The notes below the pieces were generated by a model, which saw only the letters and a program-made list of their open reading frames with translations, searched no databases and had not been told where the DNA came from. Positions 11,620-23,568 of a stretch of DNA of 64,000 bases are shown piece by piece. Made by a program: the position numbers and the translations under genes. Source of the stretch: Leucosporidium creatinivorum (taxonomy: Eukaryota; Basidiomycota; Microbotryomycetes; Leucosporidiales; Leucosporidiaceae). The stretch is from contig BCKL01000023.1 in NCBI GenBank assembly GCA_001600635.1, forward strand, positions 177,732-241,731, written 5' to 3'. Numbering within the stretch: the stretch's first letter is position 1; every line of letters begins with the position of its first letter.

Positions 11620-12773
11620 ACGGGTGTCAGGGAAGACAAGGGGACAGGATTATTGGAAAACACAAGGCTTAGTCGTTCATATAGCAGCTTCTACCACGTG
11701 TATGACTCGCAACTAGCATCTTAATACGTCTACTGCACCCGTCAGCGAGCATGAACAGCGAAAACAGATTCGGCGCGGCAACTCGGCTCATGTTACACAC
11801 AATGCTTGCTCCTAAAGGCGAATACTTCTTTCTCCTATACGGTCTCTTCCGCTCTCCTTCGCAGCTCACCTGAAGCCCCAAAGCTCACAGCTCGGCGCTG
11901 ATTCGATTTCCCTCTCCGGCCGAGAACCCTCTGAGCTAAGTCTATCAGGTCACTGATTGAAAGTCTCTGGGAATCCTCCAGTCTGCCAAGCGCCTCTCGA
12001 CGCCCGACTTCTTCTTCCCTCCGGGCGAGGACAACTGCTCCGAGCAGCAGGGGAGGCGAGAGACGTACGGGGAAGCAGTTCATTGGACCGTCATCTTGCT
12101 GGTCTTTGCAATCGCAACTGCAGTGTTTGCCATTGCGAAGGGTAGGTGGGTGGTGGTGAGTGAAAGAGAGGAAGGAGGGGCAGTGGTGGAGAGGAAGGAG
12201 AGAAGGAGGGGAGGCGGAGGAGTGGAGAGTCGTTGTCGATGGAGGGACAGAAAAGTCACGAGTTTTGAGGGGCCCAGGCATCCCGAAGCAGTCGGTGAGG
12301 ACCCTCCAAGAGAGCGCCATCCTCAAATATCTCCTCAGAACATTTGCAAGCGAGGCAGGTCACACCCGTCGTCTCCTGCTGCCTTTGCCGTTCCTCTACG
12401 AGCTCAAAATGCAGCTTAAAATGCAGCCCCCCCCTTGCAGATCTTGTACACAACGCTTATCAAGGTTGCATGTCAAACAGCGGCCCGTGAAGTCCTGTCT
12501 CGCGGCGAGACACCTTCCGAAAGGCTTCGCCGAGACGAGGTTCCGAAAGGGATCATTCTCGAGGTCTGCAGCGCACACTCAGCGCGGAGAGTCTAAAGGG
12601 TTTGAGCTGTGCACGACGGTACTGTCAACGGTGAAGGTCCAATCTGGGATGCTGTTCGCCGCTCTCGGCCTGTCGGAAGCGGCCGACAACTCGCTCGACT
12701 TTTCGCACAGCTCCACGCCCACTGCTAGCTTTGTCGTACTTGAGAGTCCACTGCAACACAAAACAACCTAAAT
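11620..12773. other. Intergenic region holding an inverted copy of the transporter 5' end
   Basis: Between the transporter stop and the SDR stop lie about 1.15 kb with no intact gene. Positions of roughly 11960-12290 are a degenerate inverted copy of the transporter promoter and first exons (listed separately). The rest, about 12300-12770, shows only chance open frames. Confidence 0.6.
11960..12290 (-). pseudogene. Truncated inverted copy of the sugar-transporter promoter and first exons
   Basis: Read on the minus strand, this segment matches the transporter 5' region at about 8790-9055. The CT-rich leader with ttcactcaccaccac and cacctaccctt comes first, then an ATG region that keeps gcaaagaccagcaagatg, then the first donor with gtacgtctctcgcctcccct. 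It ends near a ggaggattcc matching exon 2. Relative to the functional gene it has many substitutions (ggcaattgc versus gcgattgc, atgacctgcttc versus atgaactgcttc) and no downstream exons, so it cannot encode a transporter. The transporter gene is intact, so this is a dead duplicate in inverted orientation. Confidence 0.8.
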
Positions 12774-13996
12774 CTACAACTTTCCGCCCACGAGCGAGCC
12801 TCCGTCAAGGGCGATCGTGGCTCTGTAGAACGAGACCGTCAGCGCCGAGCTTGCTGAGGGAAGCGGTGATCCTAGCTCACCCGTTCACGTATGCGCCAGC
12901 CTTGGAAGAAAGGAAGATGCAAGCGCCAGAGACATCCTCGGGGCTTCCAATACGACCGAGGGGGACTCCTCCGACGATGGAATCGCGAGCGGCGGCGAGC
13001 GTAGCGGCCATCATCTTCGACTCGAAAGGTCCGCAGGCGAGCGTGTTGCTGGTGATTCCTCGTCGACCGAGCTGGGAGGCCAATACTCGACTGAGCTGGT
13101 GAAGGGCGGCCTTGGAGGCGCTGTAGGCGTAGGTCTCGAGCCGAGGGACACGAATGCCGTCGACCGAGCCGATGTTGATGATGCGGGCTATAAACGAAGG
13201 TTAACGGATGGCTTCATGATGTAATGCGAATGCTTGAGCTCACCAGGATCAGCCCAAGGTCCATCCTCACCGGCATCGGCAGGGAGTGAGGCGAGCAGCA
13301 TCGGCACGAGCTTCTGGGTGAGGGTGAAGACTCGCTGCAGGTTAAGGGTGAGGACACGGTTCCATGCGGCGTCGGGGTACTCCTCGAGGGGCGCCCCCCA
13401 GTTGTTGCCTGCGTTGAAAGAGATGTCAGCGGCTGCGCAATCGCCGAAGCAGGCGCTCGAGGGCCGAGAAAGGCGAGTATGGGCGAGGCGGGAAGACCAG
13501 CGGGACGGCGAAGACCTACCAGCATTGTTTACGAGAACGTTGAGCTCTGCAGAGATGAAGAAGGGTGAGTTCTTGCCGCGAACGGTAGGAGCAGCGCCGA
13601 CTTACTCTTCTCGCGCTTGCTGAGCTCCTTCACCAATCCCTCGACTCCCTCGTACTTTGAGAGATCCTGTTGAGAGCGCAGAGAAACGTCAGCTTCGCCT
13701 TATATCGACTACAGAGCCAGCAACGACGACGCACGGCGGGGATGGAGTGACAAGTGCCCGGTCCTAGCTTGGTGAGCTCCTCGGCAGCCTTGTCACAGGA
13801 AGCAGCATCACGAGACGAAATGTACACTTTGGCGCCTGCTTTCACGAAGCCGGTCGAGATCTGGGGGAAGAGCGAGAGACGTGAGCTGGCTCGTTGCGAC
13901 GGCGGAGCGCAACTTGTAGCTCACCATCTTGCCGATACCCTTTGCTCCTCCCGTCACCAGCACCACCTTGTCCTTGACGTTGAATAGATCTGCCAT
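12774..13996 (-). CDS. Short-chain dehydrogenase/reductase (3-oxoacyl-ACP-reductase-like)
   Basis: This is a classical SDR oxidoreductase. The protein begins MADLFNVKDKVVLVTGGAKG, with the nucleotide-binding motif TGGAKGIG near residue 16. It continues through AGAKVYISSRDAASCDKAAE, the NVLVNNAG motif, the active-site Ser in NIGSVDGIR, and the catalytic YAYSASK (Tyr-x3-Lys), and ends near GATIALDGGSLVGGKL. The SRD after the second strand suggests NADP(H) preference (inference). Fungal members of this subgroup are often labelled 3-oxoacyl-ACP reductase or RhlG-like; the true substrate is unknown. It has about six introns. The start lies only 103 bp from the start of the divergent thioesterase gene, so they likely share a promoter. 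Confidence 0.88.
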
Positions 13997-14099
13997 CGTT
14001 GTTCGTTTGCGAGCTCGTTGTGGTCGAAGGCCGTCTCCGGTTCGGCTGGAATTGAAAGCGAGGGGCGAAAGGGGCCAAGCTTTCATCTCCGACCTCAAC

Positions 14100-15118
14100 A
14101 TGCTCGCTCGTCGCCTTCTATCTCCGACACTCGCCAGTGGACTACGGGCGTACTCTGCTGCTCCCCTACAGGCTCCCCACGGTTCAGCGTCGCCAGAGAC
14201 CTACGGCGAAGATCGAGCAGCCGCTGAGGCTTATGCAGCGAAGGAGGGATGGGATATGGGTAGTCTGGTTGAGCAGCCTGTAGTAAGTGTTAGAACTACC
14301 TCTCACTGCTCTCGCAGCTTCGCTAACGCTCTCGTTGGCCTATAGATTTGGGGCATGTGAGTGACCCTCCTCCCTTCGGCCTCTTCCCTTATTCAGGCGA
14401 CCAGACGACGTCTCAGCTGCTCGCCCTCGTTTCCTACCCTCGTATTCAACTTCACACCAACCCAGCCACCTCCTCCTACTGAAGTGTAGAGCCACTCGGC
14501 GAAAGGAAGCTCATCTCCGTTGCCTTCGCAGGCAGGACACTTTTCAACACCTTAACAATGTCCACTCCATCCGCTTCTTCGAGACAGGCAGGATGCGGTT
14601 CATTCGATCGCTCCTGACCGATCTGCCTGCTGGTAGTGAGCCTAGTCTACTGCAGGGCAAGCCTGGAGGCGTTGGAGTGATTCTGGCTTCCATCGGGGCC
14701 AAGTACAGGGTGAGTCCGTTTCGTCGGCCGACAAGAAGACATGAGCCAGCATAAAGCTACCCTCTATATCTCTGGCTGAATGCTGACCGTCATCTCTGCC
14801 TCACAGCGACCCGTAACGGCGCCCGACACCCTTCTCGTCGCCCACCGAGTGACCGCCGTCTCCAAAGACCGCTTCTCGCTCGAGCATATCTGCTACAGCT
14901 TCCAGCAACGAGCTGTAGTGACAAGTGGCTCGTCTGAGATGGTCACCTACGATTATGGAGCTCTCAAGAGTAAGTCGACCGGTCTCCCACCTTGCTTCGG
15001 CGCGGGAAGGCGTTCGGCGTAGGTAGGCTTTACTGACTCTCTTTTGACTTCAACAGAGATGGACATGACACCCGAGTTTCGGAAAGCTCTGGAGAAGCGT
15101 ATGCCGACCTCAGCGTAG
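14100..15118 (+). CDS. Mitochondrial hotdog-fold thioesterase (4HBT-like)
   Basis: The N-terminus (MLARRLLSPTLASGLRAYSA) is Arg/Ser/Ala-rich without acidic residues, fitting a mitochondrial presequence. The core, after a tiny exon encoding IWGM, has QDTFQHLNNVHSIRFFETGR, the hotdog active-site helix of acyl-CoA thioesterase-like proteins (Asp and His-Leu-Asn-Asn). It is followed by ILASIGAKYR, RPVTAPDTLLVAHRV, FSLEHICYSF and EMVTYDYGALK, and ends LEKRMPTSA. About five exons. Fungal homologues are uncharacterised; hydrolysis of acyl-CoA is inferred from the fold. The shared 103 bp upstream region with the SDR gene hints at a joint role in mitochondrial or fatty-acyl metabolism, but that is inference. 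Confidence 0.8.
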
Positions 15119-15358
15119 CCACAAGCATGCACTTTCATCACCTTCGGCGATCAGCTTCCTTCGCCCGAGCAGCGTGGAGGTTCGGTAAAGGCTGTGACAA
15201 GCAGTTGCCTCCACTGCGAGTGAATGAGGACTCGAGGGAGAGCTTACAGCAACCAATGAGAGCCTGTATCCTTCAAGCGGGAGGATGCGAGCCTCTCGGC
15301 GAAGCGGACGACTGGAAAGCAAGAGTCAAGCGGGGGGGATAGACATTTCGTTCACAAG

Positions 15359-18300
15359 CTACGTCTTTGCTAGCTCGACCTCCCTAACCTTATTCGCCTG
15401 GCGTTGACGATCACGAAGAGCAGCGAGCTTGACGGGCACCGACTTGAGCTGTTCGACTTGCTCGCGGGAGGTGATTGCGACAGCGACGCTGTGAGACGGC
15501 GAGAGGGGTTAACGAGCGGCTCGAATAAGGAGTAGAAAGGACCACGTACGTATTCTTGTGCATGGAGTCGGCTCCCTTGGCGAAGTGCTTGGAGATGCGG
15601 CGCTGGGATGCCTCGAACGCCTGCGCCGAGGCGAGACGACGAGCTTGCGCTTTGAGGACGATGTACTGCGATAGAACGGCGGGTCAGTCAGGGCCTGATA
15701 GTAATAGATAATCGAGCACTCACGTTGACCATATCATCGAGCTGAGCGCGCAACTCCTGCTCAAAGTCCTGCTCGTAGCCACCTTCGTTCGGCTCCTCAT
15801 CAGAGTAGACGACACGCTGCCTCTCCTTGCCCTTGCTCTTCCTCCCAACCTTCTTCTTGCTCCCCGTCTTGCCCTTGCCCCTTCCCTGCTTCTCCTTCTT
15901 CCTCTTTGGCTCCGGCTCCGAGTGACGACCGTGGCTTCCCGCCCTCGCCATCGGCGATCCTTCTCCTCCTTCCCTCCGACCACTTGGGGGTTCGCTCGAA
16001 GCACGGCGACGAGGGCGAGGTGGGACGAGAGCCTTGGGAGGAACAGGGCGAGGAGAGGAGAAGATGCCGCGAGGCTGGACTTGATTGGCGAGGATGGAGA
16101 TGCGAGAAAGACGAGGAGGGTTCGATTTGGCGAGGAGGGGGGATACGCGTGGGAGGAGAGTGGCGAGAGACTTGTTGAGCTGAGGGGGAGGTTGGACGAC
16201 GGGGTTGAGCTTGGGAGCGGGAGGGAGGCGAGCGCCGAGCTGCTCGAAGGAAGGCTGAGGAGCTGATGAGGTATTGGGGACGAGCTCGACGGCAGCGGCA
16301 GCATCTGTGTCGAAGAAAAGTTAGCTCGCCTCGAGAAGACTGAGCCACAGAGTTCCTCACCTTGCTTCTGCTGCTCCTCAGCAGCAAGCACCTCGTCGTC
16401 CTCGGCGCCGAAGAAGCCCGAGTCCTCGCCGACAGCATCTACGACCATCTCCTCTCCACCAGCAGCTCTCATCTGCACCTCATCCTCAGCAGCACTCTCC
16501 ACGTCAGCGTCCTGAGCCTGCAAGCTCTCCTCGACTCTAGCTCTCTCGGCGCTCAGGTCGATGGTGGACTCCTCCTCGGCGACGGCGAAGCCTTGGAGTT
16601 GCTCGTCCTGCTGTGGGGCGGGAGTAGGTCCTAGGACATGATCCCCGAGACGAAGGCCGTGGTGAGGAGCCTGCTCGAGCTGCGCTGGCTGCTGCTCCTC
16701 GATGGCAGCGGAAGGCGAACGAGAGATGCGGTCGTCGTTCGGTTGAGCTTGAGGAGCAGGCTGCTCGTCGAGTTCCATCGCTTGAAGCTCATCCTCGACG
16801 ACTGGCGCAGGCTGCTCCTCCTCGATCTCGACCTCGGGCGCCGGCGACTCCTTCTCGACCTGCTGCAGCTCGGCTCGATCGCCCACCTCCTCGACCGCCT
16901 GCTCTTGTTGAGGCTCCTCCTCGTGAGGCTGCTCGACCTCCTCGACGACAAGGACGACGGGGGGAGCATCCCCAGAACGATCTTCGCCGAGCGCGTTCCT
17001 CACGAAGGAGGGATCGAGCGCCGGGTCGAGAGGAAGCGAGCCCGTTGACTTCTGCCCATCTTCGGCTTGAGGCTGCTGAGGAGGTTGAAGTTGCTGAGCG
17101 CCATCGGTAATGGGCGTAGGCAGCTGCTGAGCCTCGACCTCGGGCGAAGGGCGGTCGAAACCGAGATCAAAGTCCAACTTCTCTTGCTGGGATTCCGAGT
17201 CGTTGGCGATCTGGGAGATGCGGCGAAGAGCGGCAGGAGGGGAAGGAGAGCGCTGGGGCGAGGCGGCGGGAGGAGTAGCGACGAGCCTGAGCGATAGCGA
17301 GAGGGTCAGCGTCGGCTCGGCGAGGAGGGGTAGCTACGATGCACTGCGAGAACGTCTCGGCCTTCTTGCTCTTCGCGCCAGCCTTCTTGAGGACAGGCGC
17401 CTCCTTCTTGGCAGCAGCACCGCGAGTCGAGCGAGAAGCAGCCGACTTGGTCGATTTAGTCGTGGAAGCCGAGATGGGAGGGCCGTCCTTCTTGCTGCTG
17501 CCTTTCGGCTTGGACCTGGCGGCCGTCGTCTCCTTGTTCTTGCTCTTGACCGCGGGGTTGACGTCCTTCTTCTTGGTCTTGATGTGAGGGAGAGAGTCGA
17601 AGTCGGTGACGGGCTTCTTGGTCCTGCGTGAGAGAGCGAGGTCAGCGAGAGGCGTCGAGACAGCGCGAAGGAGACGACTCACTCGACCTTCTTCCTGCTC
17701 GTAGTCATGCTGACGACTTGCTCTTCGTCCTCCTCCTCACTCTCACTCTCCTCATCCTCCCTCTCGCTCTCCTCCACCTCCTGTACCTTCTTCCCCTTCC
17801 CCTTCCCCTTCCCCTCTCCAATCTTCGTGACCTTGACCCCCTCCGCCACCTTCCTCTCCTTCCTCTCCCTCCCATACTTCTTCCTCGGACTCGCAACCCC
17901 ACCCTTCTTCTTCTTCGGGTCCTGCAACGTCAGCCTCCCCTCACTCGACCTCTTCTCCTCCTCCAAAGTCGTCTCGTACGGCGCTCCCTCATCGACGGGC
18001 GATGGGTCGGTGATCTTGCGCCGTTTGGGGTAGGAGGGTTGGTCGGTGATGGTCGTTCTGGTCTTGGGACGGGGAGGAGGAGTTGAAGAGGCGGCGTGAG
18101 GGTGTGGAACGGGGATGGGAGAGGGAGAGCGAGCGCGCTTCGTCTTCTTCGGCGGCTTGAGGGGAACGGCGGCGGGCTCGGCGATGGCGACTGCGACCTC
18201 CTTGGGCTTCGAGTTCGAAGCACCTCGTTTGGGTCGTTTGACGGGGACCTCGTTCTCCTTGGGCGCGTTGGAAGGGATCTCGTGAGAAGAAGAGTGATGA

Positions 18301-21063
18301 GGCTCGATGAACTGTTGCTGCTGTTTGGGGAGCGACTCCGAGTCGGCCTCGACGATCTCATCGACGACGGGCTTGGGCTGGGGCTTCTTGAGGCTCTCCT
18401 CCTCGATCGAGTCGGTCGGCTCGCGGACGAGGGGTCGTTTCTGCTGCTGCTTCTCGGGCGGCGAGAGACGAGGTGAACGGCGTTTGACGGGGACGGGAGA
18501 GGGGGGCGGACCAGTCTTGACGACGATGGACTTGGCGGTGGACTTGCGGCTCGAGGTGGTGGTGGACTTGCGGCTCGAGGTGGTAGTCTTGGAGGGCTGA
18601 CGACTCTTGATCTTAACCTCGACCTCGACGTCCTCCTCGTCCGAATCCTCGATGCTCGAAAGGTCCGACGACATCTCGCCCGCATCAATCACGACCTCTC
18701 CTCCCTGCCCCTCCCTGACAACCTGACCCTCCTCCTCCTCCTCCTCGCTTCCATCCCCACCCCTCGCGCTCCCCTCCTCACTCCTCAAATCCTCACTAAT
18801 CTCCGCCATAGCAGCCAACACCTTCCCTCTCCTCATCGTCTGACTCTCCTCCTCCACACCACCACCGAAGACCGGCGTATCGAGGTCCCCATTGACGGAA
18901 GGAGGTTTCGGAGGAGGGTCGCGGAAGAAGCCGACGATGGGGCCCGCTTGCGAGGAGCGAGGTTTCTTGCTGTGCGTGTGGCCGTTCGTGAGGGCGGGGT
19001 TCGGGGGAGCGCCGGGAGGAGGAGGGTGCAGAATTGTAGGGCGCGAGGAGGTCGAGGTGCCGGACGAGGTGAGGTGCGGGGTGAGAGCTGGGTAGCGCTG
19101 TTCGGCGAAGTCGATGAGGGTCAGCTTCTACCTCTTGCTCGGTCGAGAGAAGGCAGAGAGAAGGGAAGGGGAGGAAACGAACCCAAGCCCTCTCCTCCAT
19201 CGTCTTCTTGAGCGCATCGAACGCGTTGCCCCTCCTCGTCGTCTTCATTACGAGCTTCCCACCCGCTCCCTTCTTCTCCTCCTTCTCTCCCGCTCGCTCG
19301 ACGAGAGGCGAAGTACCGAAATGAGGCGGCGCGTTGAGGATGAGCTCGATGACGATGAAGTCTGTTCCGAGGCTCGCATATCAGCTCGCCCCCCCTCTCA
19401 AGGCGAAGAACCGAGGTCGGCGCGAACTCACCTTCATCTCCCTCCGGCCCATTCTCAATCTCCATATCCCTCACATCCCCCAAAGCAAGATGGAACCTCT
19501 CATCATAAGCCTCTCCCTCGCCATTCACTACACGAAGCAAGCCGAGGATCGAGTGCTGGCAGAACCAGATCTCCGTTTCGCCCGAGGCCTCGGTGGAGGA
19601 GGGGGAGGGCGAGATGAGCACGCGGGTCGAGTTGTAGACGAGGGATTGGACCATGAAGGGTTGGGAGCTGTTTGAGGTGAGTCAGCGAAGAGGAGAAGTG
19701 CAGAGAGAAAGAGAGAAAGGACGAACCGCTTGATGTTAGCGAACGAAATGAGCTTCAAAATCTCGGGCATCTCGTCATAATACGTCTTGCCCGTCAACCT
19801 ATAGAACCTTTCCCTGAACATCTCTGCGTCCGTCCCAAACAGCTCGGCGGGGAAGAGCTCCTCCACCCATACCCGTTTGGGGTTGGAAGAGGAATGGGAG
19901 GGGGATTTGGGGTTGAAGGGAGGGACGGTGCGGTAAGCAATTTCCATGGCTGATTGAGAGAGGTGGAAGTCGAGCGAGGAGTGGAGGATGGCGCCCAGGG
20001 AGGAGCTGGGAGTGGAGGGGAGGGTCAGCGAGAGCGCCGAGGACGAGCAGAGCGAGGGAGCAAGAAGAGAAACGTACGCGGGGAGGAGTTGACGAGCGAG
20101 CGCCTTGTTCGGAGCGTGCTTGGAGAGTAGGTCGTTGAAGATGTCAAGGGCCTGCTCAGGCCGAACGACGGCAAAGGTCAGTTTAGCTCGGCTCGGCGTT
20201 CCTCTCTCGCCCAGCGCCGTCGACTCACCGCGTAGCGAGCCAAATCCGGCACGCTTTCCACAATCTGCTCCGACCATCCTCCCTCCTGCTTGGGCGCGGG
20301 AAGGACGAGTTTGACGAGCGTAGGCGAGAGGAGGGAGGCGATGAGGGTTCGGTCTGTCCACCTCGCTCGGTCGGTCAGCTCTCCCCTCCCTTCAAGCCTC
20401 TGCACCGCCAAAGAGAGAGGGAGAGCTAGAAGCGTACAAGTCTGATCCTTCGCGGTCCCTCCCGCTTCGTCCAGCTGCTCAGTCCTCTCCACATGCTCCT
20501 GTTCGCCCATCGCGGTCGGTCAGCTTCTCCCTTCCCCTCCCCTTCTCCCTCCTCGCAAGCGAGCAGACTCACCAGCACACCCTGCAACACCCCCCTCAAA
20601 CAGCGTTCCCACCGCTTCCTCGCTTCCTCCCGCCCTCCCTCCGCCTCTCCCTTCCACTCTTTCGAGCCCGACGGAGCGAGCTCGCGCAAGACGATCCATT
20701 CTACCACTCTCGCCACCGTCTCCAAGAGTAGACGGAGGAGGTCGTCTGGTTCTGCTGAGGGGGTGAAATGTAGGAGGGCGAGGAGGGCTGAAGAGAGCGA
20801 GGAAGGGAGGGGGGTGGAACGCGACTGCTTTCCCTGTTCGAGGGCGAGTCAGCTACAGCTACAGCACCAAGGAAGCGAGGAGAGAGGGAGAGGGAAGAAC
20901 GTACAGCAGAGCTAAGCTGCTCGAGCTGCGCCGTAAGAGCTGGAAGGGAGGTGGCGAGCAGCGAGTTGGGATGAGCTGCTAGAGTGGCGAGAGGTGGTGG
21001 ACCGGGAGGAAGAGCCTGTAGACGTGTTAGTAAGGCTGTGAGGCCTGCTGTAGTGTCTGCCAT
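15359..21063 (-). CDS. Large protein with Red1/SYCP2-like architecture (candidate meiotic chromosome axis core)
   Basis: This gene of about 5.7 kb has roughly ten or more exons. The N-terminal third is helical and ARM-like: MADTTAGLTALLTRLQALPP, then LLETVARVVEWIVLRELA, LIASLLSPTLVKLVLPAP and ALDIFNDLLSK. It then has MEIAYRTVPP and MFRERFYRLTGKTYYDEM, followed by a beta-rich segment (MVQSLVYNSTRVL, EIWFCQHSILGLLRVV, HLALGDVRDMEIENG, DFIVIELIL) that resembles the Spt16M/PH-like domain of SYCP2. A very long disordered region alternates acidic, Lys-rich and Gln/Glu/Pro-rich blocks. The C-terminus is a predicted coiled coil (EQELRAQLDDMVN, QAFEASQRRISKHFAK, REQVEQLKSVPVKLAALRD). ARM, PH-like, disordered and coiled-coil in this order is the plan of Red1/SYCP2/ASY3 axis proteins. 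The assignment is structural inference with low sequence identity. It could instead be two genes. Confidence 0.5.
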
Positions 21064-21244
21064 CCCGTCGAGCGCGAGAAGAGACGAGAGACGAGAGACG
21101 CAGTGAGCGGTAAGAGGAAGAGAGGCGAGCGGAGGGAGCTGGCGGAAGATGACCCTCTCGAGCTGGCGAAGAGTCGAGCATCTGCTCCTTCCTTACTATC
21201 TTCTCCAGTCAATCTCACGCAGGCTAATAAGTAAAGCTATCACA

Positions 21245-23186
21245 TCACTCCTCCTCGCACCTCTCCAGATACCTAGCATACAACGCCGTCGCGAACGCCG
21301 GTTTCTGCTCGGTTGGTCTGGTTAGCCTCTGCTCGTCTCTGCTGCCCCTGCTTTCTCTTCTCTTCCACTAGGACCAGTAGACAAGAAAATAAACTCACCT
21401 GCAACAACCCCATCACCTCCCTCACAAACTCCGCCTGCCCCACCGGCTCCCCTCCTCCCGCTCCAGCTCCGAGCAACCCCTTCTTCTCCAACGCCTCGTC
21501 CAACAAGCCCAGTACCACATTCTTCTTCACCCCACCTCCCACAGCGGGACTACCATTCGACCTCCCTCCCGGGGCTACACCGTTCACCACCGGGGAAGGA
21601 GGAGCGGCCACCTTCCTCTCGACCGACACCGAAGCGGGCGCCAAACTCGCCGGCGGGCCCGAGATGGAGCGTGCGATCCTCTCCTTCTCAGCCTGGATCG
21701 CTGCCGCGAGTTTCTGCTCCACCGAGCTCGAGGTACTGCCTGTCGTCGCCTGCTGAGCGGGTTGCGAGGGAGGTGCACGAGGAGGGAGCGGCTGCGAGGC
21801 GGTGGGCTGAGGTTGCTGAGGGGGCAGGCGGGAGGCGACGACGGGGGAGGGGACCTTCTTGCTGTTTGAGGAGCCGGCGCCGGGGAGAGGGAGGGAGGCG
21901 AAGATATCGTGGCTCAACAGCGGGGGGGCGAAAGGGCTTGGTCCTCCTGCGCTGGCGGTCGCGGTGGGAGCTGGCTTCGGCGCCGAGGGTGCTTGGGAAG
22001 GAACAGGAGCGGGGGGCGCTCGCTGCTGCTGTTGTTGAGGCGGGGGAGCAGGGAGGCTCTGCGCCTGCGAAAGGGGCGAAGCGACTCCCAGTCCCATCAT
22101 GGCGAGGAGGGCGGCGGCGTCGTTAGGCTTGGGCTGAGCTGGGGCGGGAGCAGCGGGAGGGGGAGGGGGAGTCTGTAGGCGGTTTGTGTGGTCAGCTCGG
22201 AGATGATGGGCGAGAGCGAGCAGGACGGACCTGAGCAGCCGACTTGAAGATGGAATCCAGGAGGCTCATTCCCGCCGGCGCCGAAGCAGCCGCGAGGGGG
22301 ATAGGCAGCGTCTGAGCGGCGGGCTGCGGGGAGGTCGAAGCGAAGAGCATATCCAGAGTCGGGTGGTTGCTACTCGCTGTTGCAGGAGGGGAAGGCTTGG
22401 GCACCGCCGAAGGGGAGGAGGATGAGGCGAAGAGCATGTCGAGCGAGATGGATTGGTTGTAAGGGACTGCTGTGGGAGCAGGAGCGGTGGCGGTGGGAGC
22501 GGCAGGCTGGGATGCAGCGCGGATCCTGTGAGGTAGGGTCAGATTAGTAGGAGTAGGAGTAGAGAGAGGGAGGCGGGGGACGCACTCGTCCATCCTTCGA
22601 CAAAGGTCGATCCGGTCCTTCTCCTCGGCGATCCAGATGCCCGTAGCGCGGTCTGCAGGACACCGCCGACCATGTCATCAGCTTCTCGTTCCCTCATCGC
22701 TCTCAGCGCCGAACGCGGTGAGAGCGAGAGCAAGACGACTGACCAGCCTGATCGTGCGGTTCGTACAAGATAAAGTCGCCCTCTACTTTGACGTCGCTGT
22801 CGGGTGTCAAGAACTCTTGGACATATTCCAGCCCTTGACGGTTCAGCACGAAGAAGCCGTAACGAGGGGTAGTCGAGCTGTGAGTCGAGGCGGAGAGGGT
22901 CAGCTGACTGAACAGCAGCAGAGGGAGAGAGCTACAGAATACTCGCCGAGAGAACAAGAACATAGGTCCTTCAATCCCCGTCTTGATCTGCACCGCATCA
23001 TCCGCATGTTAGCCTTCTCTCGCCTTCCCCTCCTCGCTCGAAACGCACCCAATCTGCCCCCGTATTATAATACACCGTGACGTAGGGTGTACTCCCCAAA
23101 ATCTCTTCAATCAAAGGATCATGCCGACGGAGGTTCTTGAGGTTGAGTTGAGCGCGTAGGAGGTCCGCTTTCGACGAGACTGACAT
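21245..23186 (-). CDS. DCP1: mRNA-decapping complex subunit Dcp1
   Basis: The N-terminal EVH1/WH1 domain of Dcp1 is spread over several exons: LNLKNLRRHDPLIEEILG, VTVYYNTGADW, IKTGIEGPMFLFSR, RYGFFVLNRQGLEYVQEFL and GDFILYEPHDQA, with the tail helix GIWIAEEKDRIDLCRRM. This matches the family fold and the conserved tryptophan and NR-x-x-x patch. It activates Dcp2 in 5'-3' mRNA decay in the cytoplasm and P-bodies. A long Pro/Gln/Ala/Ser-rich region follows, containing two short repeats (ISLDMLFAS, HPTLDMLFAS) that look like linear interaction motifs, and a C-terminal helix (FVREVMGLLQ, AFATALYARYLERCEEE) probably for oligomerisation. The protein is much longer than yeast Dcp1, as is usual in filamentous and basidiomycete fungi. 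The start at 23186 gives the standard N-terminus. Confidence 0.9.
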
Positions 23187-23568
23187 GGCTGTTGCTGCTA
23201 TTGAAGTGGTGGAGGGGAGAGGAGGGTCTGGGATGAGATTGAGATGTACTCCTGTAGATCTGATGAGTCGACGAGTTGAGGTAAATCAAGTGACGAGGTA
23301 AGTGGTGGAGCACAAGGGAGGGGAGAGCGACTTGAACGCTAGCTAGGCCAGCTTCGGAGGGAGTGCATGTATGCGCGCAAGCCGAGCTCGCTACACTCTC
23401 TGACAGCTCGACACAGATACTACGAGATATTCTGTGGTCGACAATAGCCTCCCCGCCCGAGCCCGTAGCCCGCGTCGCTACTTGGGCGCCGGCCAAACCC
23501 CTCGCCGAGCCCCGGGCCGACCTGCAGTTGGCTTTGCAGCGAGGTTTCTTCGACGCGGTGAACGCACA

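Noticed and set aside
12160-12771. 203-codon plus-strand ORF downstream of the transporter
   Set aside because: It overlaps the decayed transporter copy read antisense, and starts with a charged low-complexity stretch that is the complement of the CT-rich leader.
15906-18600. Long plus-strand open frames opposite the Red1/SYCP2-like gene
   Set aside because: They are shadows of GC-rich repetitive codons (Glu/Gln/Arg/Ser) on the minus strand and show no domains.
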